Shown one piece after another: positions 37,301 through 50,683 of a stretch of 64,000 nt of DNA. Location of the stretch: the NCBI GenBank assembly GCA_013397455.1, contig VYZB01000530.1, positions 220,681 to 284,680 of the forward strand, written 5' to 3'. The notes below the pieces were generated by a model. The model was given only the letters and a program-made list of their open reading frames with translations. It was not told the DNA's origin and made no database searches. The position numbers and the translations under genes are program-made. Each line of letters starts with the position of its first letter. The stretch's first letter is position 1. The stretch is from Crotophaga sulcirostris (Eukaryota > Chordata > Aves > Cuculiformes > Crotophagidae).

Positions 37301-40300
37301 TTTTCAATGCAAAATTTCCTTTGTAAAATGCAGATGTAAATGAAGCAAAACATTTTCCAAAGGAGGTTTAATTCTAATGTAGGCAGTGTCACAGGCAAGC
37401 TAGTTTACAATGTATAGTGGGAATTTGTCAGGAGAAAAGGTAGATGTGCAAGCATATTGTAATACCGATCACACACTTCATTTCGGTATATAATTCAATG
37501 ATGGTCTGCCAGTGTGGTTTGGTTTCGGGGTTTTTTTTAAGCACATGCAACTCAGGCTGCTATGTAATCATCCTTTTGTTATGGGATTCACTGTGGCACA
37601 AAATAATCAGAGAACTTTGATTCTAAACTAGTGTGAGGGAAATACTAAGAGGTTTTGTTGTTGTTTTGTTTTATTCCATTTACTAGTGAATAATACAGTC
37701 ACAGGTCTCCTCCATGTGATCTCTGGTAACCTGTAAAATACCTTTTGCCTTCACAAAGGTGCAATGAAGGGGAGGAATACATGCTTTCTGTGCTATCCTT
37801 TAGTAGTAAATTACTGGCCTGCATTCTCACTCAGTATCTGCAGCACCAATTTTGAACACCTTAGCAGAAGATGGGAAATAACATAGTAAAAATGTACTTA
37901 TGCATTGCTTGTGAAGAATCTGGGGGAGGCAAAGCAGTACAAAAGAGGAAAGAAGTAATAATCAGCTTTTACAGGCAAATTAATTTCTGCCCAGTTCATA
38001 CGTGTTCAGCTTGTATTTATGGAGACATAGAACTTATTATTGGTTGTCTGGTTAAACTGTATTTATCACTTCAAGCTTCTACTCACAGCTCCATAGTCTC
38101 ATTTCTATTATTTTTTTCTGTTTGGTGGTTTGGTTTGGTGTTTTTTGATAAAAGAGGTGGGATTTTTTTGGGTTTGTGAAGTTTTTTTGATGATTGTTTC
38201 TTTATTGTTGTTATTTTTCTTTACTGCCTCAGTCATTTGATTAACAAAAGGATAAAGCAGTTGTTTCATCTCAGCCTACAGTTTGCAGGCTTCTCCTGAT
38301 ATTACTGCAGACCTGGGGGGAGGGGGAGAAAATGGAAAATTGCATATATAAAGTAGGTACCTTATTTACACGTCACATCAAATCGATATTTTCCTCCCAG
38401 AGGTTCACAGTGTGTCTTCCCCCAAGCCAAACACATAACATGTCTCTTCAGGACCTCCTTTTGCTCCAGACTTGCAAATGTGCAGTAAACTACTTCCTCG
38501 TAACACTTTGCCTCCTCTTCTTCATACAGCTTTTTGAGCAGCAGCAGTCAAACTACAACTTGAACTCAACTCTTTCCTTCTTCTGAATGGTATTCAGGAG
38601 TTACTTCTTCCTTTGTTGAAGTTGCCCATTTATCTAATCCCCTCACCCCCAAATAATCTGATATATATCCCCAAGGTTAAGCCTTATTGTTTCCAATTTA
38701 ATCTGTTCAGTAACACTAGCTCTTTTCACCTCATCTGTACTTCTGATTCATCGCTGACACCAGTAGCCAAAATGGAGCTTAACTGCTAGCAGGCAAGAAC
38801 CACAGAGAAACAGCTCCCCCAGATGGTGCAATAAACCTGAAAAATACATGCTCACACACTCAAACATACGTACTTACCTCTCTATCTTCAAGCATTAGTG
38901 CTAAATATATGACCTCATTTTTCAAGGTCTAATATTTTGCATGCTTATGGAGTTAGATTAACAATTCATAATCATAATGAAATGTAAAGCTCATACTGCA
39001 TGTTCTTTCAAAGTGAGGGAATTGCCACAGATGCTGAGTTTACTGCTTCTTCAGACTTGTTCATGTGGAGGCAGGGGAAGATCACAAGAGACACAAGCTG
39101 TATCTTTGATTAAAAATATGCAGGAACTCTTAAGATTCTAGGGCCAAAAGTATTTCCCTGAGGAAAATGACCTGCAATGCTGCTAATCTCAGTATCATAT
39201 TGTGGTCAGGAGAGCATTTTTCAGCAAAGACACCATACAACACATACGCAATCCCAGAATATCCAATAATACCCTATGGAGGCACTGTGTAAGAGGCAGC
39301 AAAATGCTTTGGAGCTCCTTATGTCTCACTTAGCTACCTCCTTATTTTAATCAGTTAGTTACTAGATCGTTACTTTCTTTAAAGATTTAAAGTGAAGTCA
39401 GCTCTGTCTCTTGCAAAATTCGCTTCTAGGAAGGAACCATTTATTGCTGCATGAGAAATTTTACATGAGAAAAACAAATATCTCTGTTCTTTTACGTCAC
39501 ACTGTGATGTGTTTTGTGATTTATTCTATCTGTGGTTTTATGTGTTAAAAAGGTCAGGGTTTTTTGTTTTAAAGTCTTAACAAAGCTCTTTTTCAAGGCT
39601 AAAGACTGCATATTTCATGACTCCTTGCTCCATTATTTCATGCTTCCTTAGAGAAAAGTACAACTGTTAAGCCAATAACAGTGGAAAGTCTGTTTGGAGA
39701 GATATTCTGTTTCTTGCTTTGTTCTTTTGTTCTTTGTTGGTAGAAGAAAATAGCTAATAGCCCTGAACTTTTCAACCTCTGAAGGATGGTACTATGTGGT
39801 TCATGTAACTCTTCAACACCTGAGTCATTCTTCTTTTCTTTGCCACCAAGGGCAGTCATTACAGCTCCTCCCCATCTTTTTCTCTGTCTAAGCTGCATCT
39901 TTGTTAAACTGCCAAGGATGTTTGAAAGCAATACAGTTCTCCTTTTTTCTAACTTCAAAGTTTTCTAGTAGATTGATAACAGACTTCTTATTGATCTCTT
40001 CTAAACCAACACAATTCTTATTTCTTTGTAAATACAACACAAGAGAATACAGTATAGTTACAGACAGTTAACCAATATATACTTCTTTCATCCTTGTAAT
40101 CAGGACTGGGAAACAGAAGTTATCTTTTTAAGTCAAACTTTCTAAGCAGAAGGATAACATCCTTAAATTCTCTTAAAGTCAAACATTGACACCTTTTTTC
40201 ACATACTGAGTTAATTACCTGATTTCTCAGTTATGACACTTGCATTTTCTATTTACTTCACTGCTTTATGCTGTTCTAGGGACCTCGTCCAAAGTAATGG

Positions 40301-40603
40301 ATTTTCATGGGTTTCAGGTAGGACACAAGTTAAGGCTGTCTGAAAGAGCGCTGTACTTTGGATGCAGAATTGAGACAGAGAACTGGCATAGAGATGACAT
40401 TATGAAGCCTTAATTTTAAGCACTCAGGTTTAAGAGAATAGTTCAAAAGTGAGGTAGATCCACAAATTCTTTCTGGAATATGTAAAATAAGTTAGACAAT
40501 TGGGAATAGAAATCAAAATATCTATTATGTAAGCCAGACAATAACCAGCTCTGAGGAGAAGACATCTGGAGTGCATTACTGGACTCTAGAGCCGGGGTCC
40601 TCC
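31364..40603. other. Unique AT-rich non-coding sequence, repeat-poor
   Basis: I recognise no CR1, LTR or gene in this 9.2 kb. Frames of up to 106 codons (39638-39958, minus) show no domain. T/G-rich simple sequence lies at about 38115-38175. A somewhat GC-richer patch near 35770-35930 follows a CTGTTCTGTTGCAG acceptor-like sequence but has no clear donor. Confidence 0.65.
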
Positions 40604-41345
40604 AGTTACAGGAGAAACAGGTAGCTCTACCTTCTGGAATGTGAACCTCACCACTCAACTTGGTGTCATCTGCAAACTTCATCAGAGTGCTCTTGATCCC
40701 AGCATCCAGGTCGCTTATGAAGATAAACAACTTCAGGCCAAATATTGATCCCTAGGTAACCCTGCTTGTGACTGGTTGCCAGTTTGAGAAAGAACTCTTT
40801 ATCCCCATCCTCTGGGTACAGCCTGTCAGCTAGTTCCTCACCCACTGCACAGACCATTTGTCTAGGCTGTAGCACATCATTTTCTCTAGGAGTATGCTGT
40901 GAGGAACCCTGTCAAAAGCCTTGGGGAAGTTCAGGTAGTCCACAGCTCACCCACATCAACCAATCGGGTTACTTTGTCATAGAAGACGATCAGGTTTTTT
41001 AAGTATGATCTGGTCCTAGTGAATTCATGTTGGTTTTTCCCAATCACATGCTTCAGTTGACTTGTGACAGTAGCTAGCAGTATTCGATCCTTAACTTTCC
41101 CAGGGATTGAGGTGAGGCTGAAGGGTCTATAATTAGCTGGATCCATCAATCTGGGTATTTGTTCCCATGACCGGAGGCCCAGCAGTGCTGGTAAAGACAG
41201 AGGTAAAGAAGGTATTGAGGACCTCTGCCTTTTCAGCACTGTTGGTGAGTAGTTCATCTCTCCTCGTTAACAGTGGGCGAAAATACTCCTCTTGCTCCAG
41301 GGCACTTTCCATAGGACTACTCTATATCCTTTTGCAAATGGCTGT
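40604..41345 (-). mobile_element. CR1 LINE internal fragment (ORF2 reverse transcriptase)
   Basis: On the minus strand the frames encode CR1 reverse-transcriptase pieces. [12 protein letters not shown] with the catalytic FADD box is at about 40640-40690. A region with WVRNWLDG-like and VDQIVCAVGEELADRLY-like character lies at 40780-40870. Upstream, PANYRPFSLTSIPGKV and KHVIGKNQHEFT lie at 40931-41257. Frame changes divide them. The 3' UTR and octamer tail are absent, so both ends of the element are lost here: the left edge near 40604 and the right edge near 41345 are both abrupt. It is more divergent than the 19.55-kb copy and represents a different CR1 lineage. Confidence 0.9.
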
Positions 41346-43060
41346 GCAGAGTGACCAGTCCTATTCAGAAGTAATTTAGGCTCTTCACCCATTGAAAGCT
41401 CAGGCTTTAGTGCAAAAGAGACTCAGGGACTGTTAGTTTTAAGGCATTTTACAGAGTTCTGGGAGGTTTTTTTGACTGGGGAGAATTAAAATTTCGTCTC
41501 TTAGTGTAAGAAGAAACTACTAATGTGTTACGTATTACAAAAAACAAGTGCTTGCCAATTGCTGGATTAGGGCAGAATAACTTAATTTGCTTGCTATACC
41601 TGAATTGATTCCATAAGGAAAAGGCTGATATAGGTTATTAAGTCATCACAGATTTTTCTATATTCAAATTCATACATGAACATGTATTCTCTTTCTTCTC
41701 TGGTTGTCCTTCATTTAAATAGCAAGGACTTCTGGCCAGCTATGAAAGACCTCGAATACTTGACAAACATTTACAAACAGGCCTCTCTGGAATGTTTTTC
41801 GAAAAGCTATGGAAAAGCACAGTCCTAGATATTGCTCAATAAAACTAATGTTCTTCACTATGGTAGCATGACAAATGATTCAGTACTAAAAAAGGGGATA
41901 CTCAGGGACGTAAAATGTCAGAAAGGTAGAAAGGACTGAGATGGACATGTATGAATTACATTGATTCATGAATGTTAAGTTGCCCTTGGGCAGTGCTACC
42001 TCATGCAGCCACCACTTACACAGCTAATTAACTTTATGAAGGTAATTATTTTCACAAGGATGAACTGTTCTTGAACAATTCCTCCAATAATGGATATGAA
42101 AGGTTTTTTTTCAGGTGTTGACATAAAGGTCTTCATTTCCAGTTACTCATTTCTTCAATAAATAAATATTTATACAGTTGTAATATAAACCATATATACA
42201 TATGCATTTTAATTAGTTATTTTCTCTAGGAATAGGGTAAGAATGTTTTCATTTTATTGAGGTGTCTTAAAAATTGAATTAGAAAGTACAAAGTATTTCA
42301 CAACTTAATTGAAGTACTTGGGAATAATAATATATTTACTGTATATAATAATGGTAGTAATAATACTAATAACAGTTATTTTGTTATATGTTGATTTCAG
42401 ACTCCATATTGATATACCCTGAAAGCTTTTTCCTGACAAATCAACACCAGACATTCGGTGAAGAGTTGAGAAAGGGGGATCAAAAATTTTGTATCCTTGT
42501 TTATCTTCCAAATTGAGATAACTACAAGAGCAAGTGCCTTGACAGACAGATTGAAGAGCCATATTCAAGTTTGTTCCCTTTATTCATTCTTTTGTCATCT
42601 TACTTTTGTCTTCTTTCCCCTTATTATTTCCAACAACCTGCAATTATTTATTGCACAGTGAAGCAGTTTTGTCAGGAGGGAGAAAAATTGTTGCGGTAGA
42701 GAGGTTATTGTCTGATAAGGACACCCTGTGACAGACATGTGAAGGAATCTCTTTAGGTGGAGAGAGAACTTGAGTCAGTCCTCCTAATATCCCTTGCCCA
42801 CTAATGAGTGATCAAGCCACTGAGTGATGATACAAGAGGAATATCTACATATGTGAAAGGGAAGGAATCTCTGAGTGGTTTGTAACATGGCTGTTGTGAG
42901 GAAATTTAGGAGACAAATCCATGGAAGGTGTGTATTAAAAATGATGCCTATTTTTTGATTATTTCATGCTTTGGAATCAGCTAGGTGCTGAGTGGTTTAT
43001 TATTTTAAAGTCTGAGTCACTAATCTATGTTAACACTTTTTATCAAAGTGAATCAGGGAA

Positions 43061-43098
43061 AGCTGTAATGCCCATGGTGGTTGGGCATTACCATAGCT
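43061..43098. repeat. Inverted repeat / hairpin, 10-bp perfect stem
   Basis: GTAATGCCCA (43065-43074) and TGGGCATTAC (43082-43091) are perfect reverse complements around a 7-base loop. An outer AGCT on each side can extend pairing across a 3-base bulge. It could form a cruciform or an RNA hairpin but is shorter than a typical microRNA precursor. Confidence 0.85.
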
Positions 43099-45430
43099 AA
43101 AGTGACAACGGAGTGGGAGTTTTTCACATTCGATATCTTTAAACATTGGCTATCAAATTCTAATTTAATTAACTTTTAAACATCTAAGACATCTGCCATC
43201 ACGAACACACATGCCTCCAGATGATACTTTGAGGCAGATGACAAGGAGCCAGGCAAAGTCTTTATCCGATTAGAGGCCAATCACACATTAGAGATCTACA
43301 GTGATAGTAGCTACTGAACACCATGGAAATCAGAGGGATGTGATCCACCTGCCCAAATATAAACACCATAAAAAGATTCTTATCTGCACAGAGGCAGGAA
43401 GCAGAAGAAAATCACAAAAGGACTCTTCACAAAAAATGTGGAGATGTGAAACTGGTAACCTGATAGAAGCAGCTACCACACCGGTTTTGAAGAGATGAGT
43501 TTATTTGCATCTCACAGCATTCATCCTTTTATACATCTTCTATTGAAACAGTCATTCATCTTCTCTGATTAGAAATTAATTTCTAGAATCTCCTTGAAAC
43601 CCTCTCTCTTCATCTCATTGATTATTAATTAATTTGTGAAACTTCATGGAAGTGAGAGAGTCTTTCTGCATAATGCCATTAGTCTTAACAATAAGGTCTG
43701 ACCACGCCTCAGTTATATTTTTTACAAACTGTATGAACTTCCTGTACAGCTTTGTATGGGAATGTTAAAATTTACTTACGAGCCTACAGTTAGAAGTAAT
43801 CAGTCCTGGTGTATGTAATAAAACCTGAACAATTTGAATCACTCCCATGTAAGTAATAAAATATATTAATTCTATATAAATGTATGAAGCTTTATAACTC
43901 GGCAAAAAAAGCAATCTCATAAAGTCTGGCTAATAGATGTAGTGTTTTAGATTTGCAATGTACTGTAGAAACATCCTCATTCTTATTAAGCTAACTGTTG
44001 GTAAAAATTATTCTAGTAATACAGAAGAATAGTATTTTTCTATGTCTTGTCTTCAGAATGCTAGTCCAGGATGCAGAACTGGAAATGCATGAAGGAACAT
44101 CACTAAAGAGAAGATAGAAAGAACAAACTGTATAGCTATTTCATCTATCATTGTTAAGCTAAGGTATTCTTCACCAGCAATATCTACTTGTTTTAAGCCT
44201 GAGTATACTGATTCATTTTCAACCCACAGCAACAGCAGAATGAAAAGGGAAAATTGGCAAGCTAGTAACCTCTGTATTTATGTTCTGTGACACACTGTTC
44301 TGTACGTAAAGGATGTAAATTGAAGATCTAGTCTGGTCCTCACTCTAAGTTAACAAAGCTCTTTGTTAACCAGCTATATAATATTTCAGGACTTCTTGAA
44401 CAGCAGAATCACTAAAATCCCACATGTGTTTCTACAATATTTGAAGCCAAGTCATGCAAGGTCCAGCTGTGCAGCAAACTACACAGATTAATCTGTTTTC
44501 ACACTTCTGTTTTAGTAAACACAATCTTTAGTAAAGATATTTGTGAGTACATTAAAAAAGGACACAAGACAAAAAATTGCCCATGCTTGAAAAAGAAGTG
44601 CATTTAACAGCCAGCTAATGATGATATATATTTTTAGTGAAACGATTAAGACATGCCCCATCAATATATTTCTATTCAACTTTAGTTTCCCCTCATTTCC
44701 TTCAGGTACACAGTACCAGATAAAAATTAGCATGAGAAAATTCTTGTTTTGAGTTTCAGATAATCTAATTCACATCTGAATTTAAGTAGTTGGATTAGGC
44801 ACTGTTTTATCCATTTTTTATAAAACTGCCTGAAGTCCCCTAACTCCATTTAGAATTTTTCCATGTGACCTGTCTTAGGGAACTGATCTCATTTACAGAT
44901 GAACCTGAAAGTGCTCATGTGAGCCCTCAGACTAGTTTGTTCTCAGCCTTGTGAATGCTAGACACCCTGTGGAAGCCATAGGATAGTTATTAAAGGAGAG
45001 GATGAAAGAGAGACAATCACTGTAAAACATTTCTTACACATTCTATTAAAAATAGGTAGCAGTTTCTAATATTTCTTACATGTTGAATGCTCTAGTTACT
45101 ATAGTACTAATGCTGCGTTTTCATAATACATATACAAAGTCTATGTAAAGTCTAAAAGTCTAACTGAAAAAAGGAACAGTGAAAGAAGGAGAACAGAGGA
45201 AAGAGGAAAAGAAGAAAGCCACTCATTACACAGAGGAAGCATAAAGTCCTTTTCTTTTACTATGTTGGCAAGAGAACCTATCTTCCAGCTTTTTGGACAG
45301 AAAAATGACACTTTTGAGAGTCTTGAGCCACACAGATAAAATAAAGACACCTTTAGTGCTTTGATTTACTCAGAGGTATCAGTAGCTGAAAATGTTGAAG
45401 GGTCATACTGCTTTATTATTCTGTGTATTG

Positions 45431-45468
45431 ACACCGGAAATGTGCATCAACACCAGAAATGTGCATCT
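45431..45468. repeat. Tandem duplication, 2 x 19 bp
   Basis: The units ACACCGGAAATGTGCATCA and ACACCAGAAATGTGCATCT lie head to tail and differ at two positions. The copy is recent compared with the 49-bp duplication at 16.6 kb. Confidence 0.9.
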
Positions 45469-46389
45469 CTGTCCTCTATGATAAAAGACTGCTTAATTTG
45501 ACAGGATAGAGAAGAAATCTCCCTTCCAAACTGTCAGCAGGGCCAATAGGATCCTCTTGGTTGATTTTCATCCCTGTATGTAGTGATGACACCCTGCTGT
45601 TTGATTAGATCCCATTCTAAAATATTTGATTAACAAGAAATTTATTCTGGCCTTACTCCTTTGTATGTTGAAATGCAAATGCCCAATGGTGGTAACCTAC
45701 AGTGTCTTATATGTAGCAGTAGCTTTATATTAGAAATAAAATTTTATGACTTGACATTGCTTTATTTTTTTCCAACAAGGAAGAGTCTTTTATGTCCTCC
45801 CCACAGGTGAAAAAGTGGCCCAAGTAATGGCATATAATATAATGTAAAGGAATCTGCAGTTATATTTTATTTAAAGCTAAGGAAATATTTTATTTTAGTA
45901 ATATTTTCCTGTCTGGCCTTTCTTGGTAAAAATTCATACATGCTGGTTTACAATACATTTTCTTTTGTGGTATTTCGTCGATAGAAAGCTAGTCTGATAT
46001 TATCCCCAGCAGTGGTTCCCTGAAGAAATAAGTGTGTAGGGAAGGTGGTAAATCAGTTCAAGTTCTCACAGTGTTACCTCCCTGCATAATTCTAGAGCTT
46101 TTAAAAATGGGTCACGTTTTCCAGCATTGGATGTTGCAGGACGGGGAGGAAATGTTCAGAAATTCCTTAGGGAATTAGCCATACTTGCAGTAAAACACAG
46201 AAGCCTTCACTAAAGTGAAGTGGATTTTTGATGGCTAAATCCAAGATTTCTATATTAATATATCTCTGCTCAGCAAAGCATTGTTTTCCTTTTTCTGTCT
46301 TAACTCAGAAAGTAGACAATTCATGCAGGATACAGTAGATCCCAGCTATAAAGGCCTCTGCCTAATTGGAATTTTTCCAAGACTTTAGT

Positions 46390-46805
46390 CCTCCAAAGGA
46401 GTTTACTGTCCCTGCCCAGCTGCTCCTGAGACCTCCCACCCTTACCTGTATCAGGTCAACCTAGACCATCCATCCCTGCCTCAGTGCTGTTGTAGGTATG
46501 CCTGGATCCAGCTCCATCTCCCTGAAGGAGAGTAAGGAGCTCATTTCCAAGTAGCTCATCTCCTGAATAGACCCTGGTACACTCAACATGCCTATGTCAT
46601 GCCCTGCCTCCAGTCCTCACTCCTAGGCAGACCTTGGACCCACATTGCAGCCTGGTCAGGAGCATCTCCTTTGCTCCTGACTGGATCTTAGCCCTGCCCA
46701 CTGTATCCAGATCCTGTGAGACTGTGCCCATCGCTGAGGGTATGACTGGCTCTAGGATTACCCTAATCCCTTTGTGAGCAACCTGACCTCACTGTGCCCT
46801 GACAG
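46390..46805. other. GC-richer, CT/CCTG-rich island of unknown nature
   Basis: This 0.4 kb is clearly richer in C and G than its surroundings and is full of CCTG, CTGAC and CAGCTCC motifs, suggesting an old interspersed repeat or a degraded minisatellite. On the minus strand, 46446-46521 is bounded by a pyrimidine-rich CTCTCCTTCAG acceptor and an ACAG/GTAAGG donor, but all three frames contain stops. If it is an exon, it is non-coding. I do not recognise the sequence. Confidence 0.45.
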
Positions 46806-47301
46806 CATGAAACTTATATGTTATTCTGTGGCTTGTCTCCCAAATGTCACATGCTGAGTTTCTTTGTGTGGGCTTATGCATCTGCAACCCCAACTGCAGG
46901 AGCGGTAAGCCTGTGCAAAAATTTACTTAATTTCATCAGGCCAGAGAACATACTGGTGAGGAGATCCAAGCTTCAGCCTTTGCTCTGTAGTTCTTTTTTG
47001 TGTTTTGCAAGAAACATTCATGAATAAAATGGATTAACTGTGCTTTATGTATTGCCTGATATTGGGAGCTTCCTCCATTTCAAGGGGAATGTTTAATAAA
47101 CTAGAAAGTCATGTTCTCATTTTCTTACTTTCCTGGTCCTTTTTCTCTATCCCAGATAATCTTGAATTCTTTTCTATATAGAATCAACGAGACGACAGAC
47201 AAACACTCCCTGCTGTTTCAAATAAACTATCTTGTTGATTATTGCATTTGCCAGGGAGGTGAGAGATGAGAGTTTCTATTCCCTGAGACAGAAACTGGCA
47301 T

Positions 47302-47360
47302 TGACCTTTGATCTCTCCTCTTCTGGGGAAATGAGTTAGCCATTGAGGTATTTTATAAAA
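47302..47360 (+). promoter_or_regulatory. Candidate regulatory cluster: nuclear-receptor DR1-like site and TATA box
   Basis: TGACCTTTGATCT (47302-47314) is the reverse complement of a direct-repeat-1 site (AGATCA A AGGTCA) of the HNF4/RXR class. It is followed by an AP-1-like TGAGTTA (47333-47339) and a strong TATAAAA (47354-47360) within 60 bp. This spacing resembles a small promoter or enhancer. The evidence is motif-based only, and no adjacent gene supports it. Confidence 0.2.
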
Positions 47361-48597
47361 AGGAGAGAGCAGATACGCATCATCACTGACAGTGCTTGAA
47401 AAAAGGTCATCTTGCTTTGTTTCTGTGAAACAATTAGTACCAGAACTAAGAAAGCCTGATTTTCTATGGATTTATTTTTTGCAGCTGATTGATTCTGCAC
47501 TCTATGAAAATACAATCTCTGATTGAAGCTTTTCCTTTGATTGGGACATGTATATTAGAGCATAGTAACGAATAAGAGTTTATGCTGAAATCTTTTCCAT
47601 CTATGATAACACTTCCAAAATCTCTAGATACTAAGTTTTTTAAACAAGTAAGAAAAGTTAATGGGTGTGGTTGGAAAGGCACAGGCTAAATCTGTATTAA
47701 TAACTAAAAAAGACCATGACTGTTCTCTGGTCGTGCAGGCAAAGGGCAGGGCAATACACATTCATGTATTTTTCACACTTTTTCTTACCCAAATGGGTTG
47801 AGTTTGTCCTATCTCTTCTTTAACGTAGTTCTTCATTGGCGATATCACTTGAAATGTGCCCAGAAAACAGTTCTGTTTAGTAAAAATTTTACTAGGGTCC
47901 ATCATAACATACACAGTTGTTGACCGGTGTAGAACTCTAGTTCTGTACTGTAAAGAGAATACACATAAACATCTGATTTTTAGAGACACTTACAGAATCA
48001 TATGCTCCTGATTTTACTGCATAAAGCACCACTGCACCTAGAAGTGGAATTTAAGACATCATCACACACTGTTTGTCTGTTAATAGCTCTGTATGGGTTT
48101 TACACCCAAAATTATGTGGGCAAAAAGGGAATATAACTTACATGTAGATTCAAGAACTGTTTATTAATTTAATTTGAGTTTTAGCAGCCTATCAAAAATG
48201 CAGCAAACATTTTGATTAGTAAAACATCCCCATGACTGCACATGATAGCCATCACTAAGTCCCAGTTAAATCATTATGAAACCAGTAATCTGCTAACAGA
48301 ATTTTATTGACTGAAGTAAGTGGCCTTTCAGTTAGCGGACTTTTTTTTTTTTAACTCCATTTGTGGCTGCCTTATTCACCTCAGACAGTGCAAAGGAGCC
48401 TCACACAGAGTTTTGGATACTAGCAGAAGTTCAGTTCCTAAATATTAGGTACACAGCACTCATGCTCGGTTTTGCATCTATTTCTTAAGGGCTTTAAAAG
48501 TTTTCAACTTTACTCACATCTGTAGATAAGTATATAATTTGTACATGGAAGAAGATACAGCTGATGTGACACCTAATGTTTTTGCCTGTTTTTCTGA

Positions 48598-48627
48598 TTT
48601 TTTTGGTTTGGTTTGGTTTGGTTTTTT
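48598..48627. repeat. Simple repeat (GGTTT)n
   Basis: Four consecutive GGTTT units lie between T-runs. Confidence 0.9.
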
Positions 48628-50368
48628 CACAAGGTACACTACTGGATAAAAAATAGAGAAAAAAATTAATACACAGGGCCAAGTTTAATTGTCAGATTTC
48701 ATTGAACTAAGGGGTCCTGATTCTATATGAAAGCGTAGAGCTATGAGTCACACTAACTTTGCTGAAACTTCTAATAAATTACAATTAAATCATAAGAATA
48801 GCTGTTGTATGAGGACATCTTTATATATTCAGTGTTCTGTGATGCAAAGGGAATTTGCAAATCATTAATTATAATTTATTAACATCCTTGGTCAATGTTT
48901 GTGCTGTCTATTTTGACTTTCTTTCCTGAATTCCCCTTAGCATTGCCCTGAGTACTGTCTGTGTATGGCTTATATAGTTTGGTCCATCAGTTACAAAATA
49001 TTTTATGGTTACAAACCACAAGACAAAACAACATACTTGACACATTAATCTCATATATCTCATATATCAACATATACCTATCACCTGGCCTGACTTTCAA
49101 TATCGTGACTTCAAAGAACTGACTCATTGTATGTAACTAGTTTGCTTGCAGTTGCCAAATAGGTTTTAAAAAAAAACCCAACCTCATTTAAGAAATAAGG
49201 GCATTCAGTATTGTTTTTCAGTATATATAATGCATGCTTTCTTCACAGAGACAATAAATAGTCATGAGTGGGGTAAAAGTGAGTTATGTGTTTGGAATAC
49301 ATATTCTATAATATAATTTCTTTATTAGAATAGTCAAAAAAATCCAGTTTGAAATCCAGGGTATTTTGTCATTTAGATTTTTTTCAAGGTTAGCCAAAGT
49401 CTGAGATTTGTACATCATATTGTATTAAAAGTCTTCCGTGATTTCCACTGTTGTAATACTAATATTATGGCTACTGGCCCAAATCAATATCAATAATGGC
49501 AATTAACACTGTACCCCAATCTTGGGATCTAAGCCCTTGTATCAAAACTACACAAAACCACTTTGGTTTTAAAAGCTGGAGCTGAGCAATTTGCAAATAG
49601 CACTACAATTCTTCCTACCACTTACAGTACAATAAGGTAGCATTTTTATAAGAGAATAGATGCTTTTGTTGCAGGCAGATGGCCCAGAGGAAAACAGATG
49701 TTTGAATGCTGGAAAAAAACCACCCTAGCTGGAGAATTAAAGGTGCATTTTATTTCATTTCAATGCAATGAGAAGCAAGAACTTCTAATTATTCTTCTAA
49801 TTATTTTGTAGTAATAATAAACAAGAGTCTATCTACATTTAAATAATTGAAATACATTTTTTTCTTATTTGTTCAAATAACTGAAAGTTACACCTATGCT
49901 TATGGCTGCCATCCCTTCATAAATATCTGAACCTGACCTCAGTATTTGGAGCCTTCTCTAGTATGACCATAACATGAACATGGGCAAACTGAAAATAAAT
50001 ATTTCCTCATTTCCAAAAATGCTTTTTAGCATCAATATGTTAATAGCATCACAAATGTTCTTCTTATCTGAACTTTTTTCATTAAATGTGATCAATTTCA
50101 TGGAAGACGCTTACTTCAGTAAAAGCATGAAAAACTCAATATATTTTACTCAGATACCTTAATTCTAAGACAAGTGTAAAATATTTGATTCTAGGTAAAA
50201 TGTTGCAGCTGATGAGTTTAATCAATGTTCATAGGTGAAAGTAATATACCATTGGAGACTTAAAATTCTGTAGAACAGTAGCAACAGAAGGTGGCTCAGT
50301 GGATGCATTTGCACAGGTGGCTTTAAAATATGCTCTGTGTCATCTATCTAAAACCTCAACCTGCTTTC

Positions 50369-50402
50369 ATTGAAGCTGATGGCAAAATTCCCATTGAATC
50401 CA
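50369..50402. repeat. Decayed palindromic ancestral motif (ATTGAAG...GGCAAAATTCCCATTGA)
   Basis: The segment has arms ATTGAAGCTGATGG and CCCATTGAATC around GCAAAATT. It resembles a palindrome of the type TTGAAGTCAATGGcaaaACTCCCATTGACTTCAA that I remember as frequent in sauropsid genomes, likely from an ancient transposable element. This copy is degraded and its wider limits are unclear. Confidence 0.4.
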
Positions 50403-50683
50403 GAGGGGGTAAGAACAAAGTTCTTACTATGCCTTCAGACTAATCTGCTCTTCAGTTCTCATGCAATATATATATGCAGTCAATAGCTAGAAAAATTCAT
50501 ATTTCTAACACATATAGCATTTAGAAAAACACTTGCAAAAGTATATCTTTATTCAACATCTGATAATTTAAAAAATATTGAAAGTCTTAGTTTTTCTTTG
50601 AGCATTTATGTTTTATAAACTACCATTGACAATATGATTCACATTAGTTTAGAATGTATTTTTGCTATTTTTAATATTATGAA

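Noticed and set aside
39638..39958. 106-codon minus-strand frame
   Set aside because: Lysine/arginine-rich but without any domain; opposed by another open frame at 39786-39968.
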